From assembly GCA_947177925.1 (NCBI GenBank), contig CAMWWJ010000005.1, positions 1-27,877 of the forward strand: 27,877 nt of DNA, given 5' to 3'. The notes under the pieces are model-generated. The model was not told where the DNA came from and did not search any database. It saw nothing but the letters and a program-made list of their open reading frames with translations. Source of the DNA: an uncultured Lachnospiraceae bacterium (GTDB taxonomy: Bacteria > Bacillota > Clostridia > Lachnospirales > Lachnospiraceae). Each line of letters opens with the position of its first letter. The first letter of the stretch is position 1. Positions 26,066 to 27,877 of this stretch are shown here, in pieces. The translations under genes and the position numbers were made by a program.

Positions 26066-27319
26066 ATGAGAAAATTTCTTAGCGCAGCATTAGTGCTTGC
26101 CATGTCTACGATGCTTTTAACAGGTTGTGGCAATACTGATGCAGAAACAACAAACAATGCTGACACAGATACAACAGGCAGCGAAACAGAAGGCACAAAT
26201 GATGCAGAAACAGAAGGTGTGTCTGATAATACGACAGCAGATGCTGCAGGCAGTGAAGGCACTTTAAAGATTGGCGGCATCGGACCTACAACAGGTGATG
26301 CAGCAGTATATGGACTTGCTGTAAAGAATGCAGCACAGCTTGCAGTGGATGAAATCAATGCAGCAGGCGGTGTGAACGGCATGACTCTTGAACTGAATTT
26401 CCAGGATGATGAATCCGATGCAGAAAAAGCAGTAAATGCTTACAATACATTAAAGGACTGGAATATGCAGGTGCTTGTAGGAACTGTAACAAGTACTCCA
26501 TGTATTGCAGTTGCGGAAAAATCTGCAGCAGATAATCTTTTCCAGTTGACACCATCCGGTTCAGCAGTAGAATGTATCGCAAATGAAAATGTATTCCGTG
26601 TATGTTTTTCCGATCCAAACCAGGGAAAAGCATCTGCACAGTATATCGGAGAGAACAGCCTTGCTTCCAAGGTAGCGGTTATTTATGACAGCTCTTCCGT
26701 TTACTCATCAGGAATCTATGAAACATTTGCAGCAGAAGCAGCAAACCAGAATATTGAAATCGTTGCAGCAGAAGCTTTTACGGCAGACAGCAATAAGGAC
26801 TTTACCGTACAGCTTCAGAAGGCAAAGGATTCCGGCGCTGAATTATTATTCCTGCCAATCTACTACAATGAAGCATCCTTGATTTTAGCTCAGGCAAAGA
26901 CAATCGGTTTTGCACCTACATTTTTTGGATGTGACGGACTTGACGGTATTTTGTCCGTAGAAAACTTTGATACTTCCTTAGCAGAAGGCGTTATGCTCTT
27001 AACTCCTTTTGCAGCAGATGCTCAGGACGACCTAACAAAGAATTTTGTTTCTGCTTATGATTCCACCTATGGCGGAACACCAAATCAGTTTGCTGCAGAT
27101 GCATATGATGCAGTTTACGCAATCAAAGCAGCAGCAGAAAAAGCTGGCATTACAGCAGATATGAGCGCATCCGACATTTGCGATGCTTTTAAGACAGCTA
27201 TGACAGAAATTACCATTGACGGCTTAACCGGTACAGGAATGACCTGGTCTGTAGATGGCGAACCAAACAAAGAGCCTAAAGCAGTTAAGATTGTAGATGG
27301 TGTGTATACAGCTATGTAA
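26066..27319 (+). CDS. ABC transporter substrate-binding lipoprotein, branched-chain amino acid (LivJ/LivK) type
   Basis: 417 aa from the ATG at 26066 behind GGAGGAG. The longer in-frame reading from 25961 would cross the promoter. The lipoprotein signal ends in LLTGC (Cys near residue 22). A Thr/Glu/Asp-rich flexible linker runs to about residue 67. The type I periplasmic-binding fold then starts with LKIGGIGPTTGDAAVYG and continues through AAQLAVDEINAAGGVNG, typical of LivJ/amide-urea binding proteins. It captures a small polar solute outside the membrane for import. The usual livHMGF permease and ATPase genes do not follow within the window: a terminator and a palindromic element do. The exact ligand cannot be told from sequence. 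Confidence 0.92.
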   Translation: MRKFLSAALVLAMSTMLLTGCGNTDAETTNNADTDTTGSETEGTNDAETEGVSDNTTADAAGSEGTLKIGGIGPTTGDAAVYGLAVKNAAQLAVDEINAAGGVNGMTLELNFQDDESDAEKAVNAYNTLKDWNMQVLVGTVTSTPCIAVAEKSAADNLFQLTPSGSAVECIANENVFRVCFSDPNQGKASAQYIGENSLASKVAVIYDSSSVYSSGIYETFAAEAANQNIEIVAAEAFTADSNKDFTVQLQKAKDSGAELLFLPIYYNEASLILAQAKTIGFAPTFFGCDGLDGILSVENFDTSLAEGVMLLTPFAADAQDDLTKNFVSAYDSTYGGTPNQFAADAYDAVYAIKAAAEKAGITADMSASDICDAFKTAMTEITIDGLTGTGMTWSVDGEPNKEPKAVKIVDGVYTAM

Positions 27320-27354
27320 TCGGAGCTTGTAAAGAGAATACAGGATATCTGAAG

Positions 27355-27389
27355 ACGGGGATTGCCGATGGGTGGTCCCTGTTTTCTTT
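27355..27389 (+). terminator. Terminator of the binding-protein gene
   Basis: ACGGGGA (27355-27361) pairs with TCCCTGT (27376-27382) through 7 bp with one G-U pair, followed by TTTCTTT. It is 35 nt past the stop codon. Confidence 0.7.
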
Positions 27390-27413
27390 GGTAAGGGGGG
27401 GTGGCTGGCGGAC

Positions 27414-27639
27414 GCGGAAGAGGGATGAGGGCGGATTGGCTGCTGTGATTTTGATAGGGCTTTTACTAAACAGCCTGGGAAGGGTGTTGGCAGCGGACGG
27501 GTCGTCCCATAGCGCCCTCCATGGCGCGATGAGACTAAAATTGCCGTCCATGGCAATTTTCCCCTGGGTTTTGAGCAGGCTGTTAAGTAAAAGCCCTATC
27601 AAAATCAATGCAGCCAATCCGCCCTCATCCCTCTTCCGC
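27414..27639. repeat. 226-nt palindromic element with nested hairpins
   Basis: The arms 27414-27477 and 27576-27639 are reverse complements over 64 bp with three mismatches (27444/27609, 27445/27608, 27468/27585). The 98-nt centre holds two further perfect hairpins: GCGCC/GGCGC (27512-27516, 27523-27527) and AAAATTGCC/GGCAATTTT (27537-27545, 27552-27560). Open reading frames cross it on both strands (27388-27672 plus, 27312-27692 minus), but their predicted products simply mirror the palindrome, so I do not call genes. It may be a non-autonomous mobile element (MITE-like), a dispersed intergenic repeat or a structured RNA. No target-site duplication is obvious. Confidence 0.85.
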
Positions 27640-27877
27640 TGTTTCGTCTCAGGCCATACCCTTAGAAAGTGAAAAGCAGGAGTAGACAACATCTCTAAAA
27701 TGCAACGAAACCTTAGCTATCCACACAAGCGCACCCCCCCTGGCAAGCTTTTCCGACGAGGGCCTTTCGATACACAGTAGGGGCTGGCAGTTGATCGAGT
27801 AGTCTTATGGGCCTTATGAAAACGCCGGTCCTTACGCACCGTCCTTTGGTGCGTTAGATAATATGAAGTGACCCCGC
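27640..27877. other. Gene-free stretch at right edge
   Basis: No credible coding region, tRNA or rRNA is seen. It holds a 7-bp hairpin ACGCACC/GGTGCGT (27834-27840, 27848-27854) and a C-run near 27735. TGAAGTGACCCC at 27864-27875 could be the outer end of an insertion sequence lying beyond the window, but this is a guess from appearance. Confidence 0.5.

Noticed and set aside
27312..27692. Minus-strand 126-aa frame, and the 94-aa plus-strand frame at 27388-27672
   Set aside because: Both arise from the palindrome, so their products mirror each other; no ribosome site or domain supports either. They could still be translated, but I see no evidence.

Overview
The window reads as a chromosomal segment of a Gram-positive anaerobe of the class Clostridia, most likely family Lachnospiraceae. 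Supporting signs are strong GGAGG-type ribosome binding sites, moderate-to-low GC, a large fused BadF/HgdB-type activase, a PreP-like M16C peptidase, a DUF4349 lipoprotein, a PF06541 (CmpB-like) membrane protein and the order era-yqzL-recO. Species assignment is not possible from the sequence alone.

Layout. (1) 1-4120, minus strand: a very large 2-hydroxyacyl-CoA dehydratase activase-like protein whose C-terminus lies beyond the left edge. (2) 4382-5284, plus: a rhomboid-like membrane protein without visible catalytic residues and with a Cys/His-rich tail. It converges on nagA (5303-6490, minus). (3) 6694-7876: two overlapping genes. The first is a sigma-70-like protein with regions 1.1, 1.2/2.1-2.2 and 3 but no recognisable -10 or -35 reading parts; the second is a small unknown protein. 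A terminator follows. (4) 8141-12265: an AT-rich accessory-looking cassette. A strong promoter drives a small exported protein, a perfect 15-bp hairpin follows, and then come an exported or anchored protein, two FtsX/MacB-type permeases and an ABC ATPase. (5) 12489-15410: an M16C zinc peptidase with its own extended -10 promoter.

(6) 15527-24832: a housekeeping run in one direction. It holds a DUF4349 lipoprotein, era, a 50-aa YqzL-like protein, a short recO, a lipoprotein, glycyl-tRNA synthetase, a chemoreceptor and alaS. (7) 25000-25176: rpsU with its own promoter and terminator. (8) 25354-27319: a PF06541 membrane protein and a LivJ-type solute-binding lipoprotein with its own promoter and terminator. 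(9) 27414-27639: a striking 226-nt palindrome with nested hairpins, then about 240 nt without a gene.

The most unusual items are the 226-nt palindromic element, the sigma-like protein stripped of promoter-reading regions and coupled to an unknown partner, and the exported-protein/split-permease ABC cassette with an internal terminator. The pseudo-rhomboid with a putative zinc-binding tail is also notable. No tRNA, rRNA, CRISPR array or transposase gene was seen.
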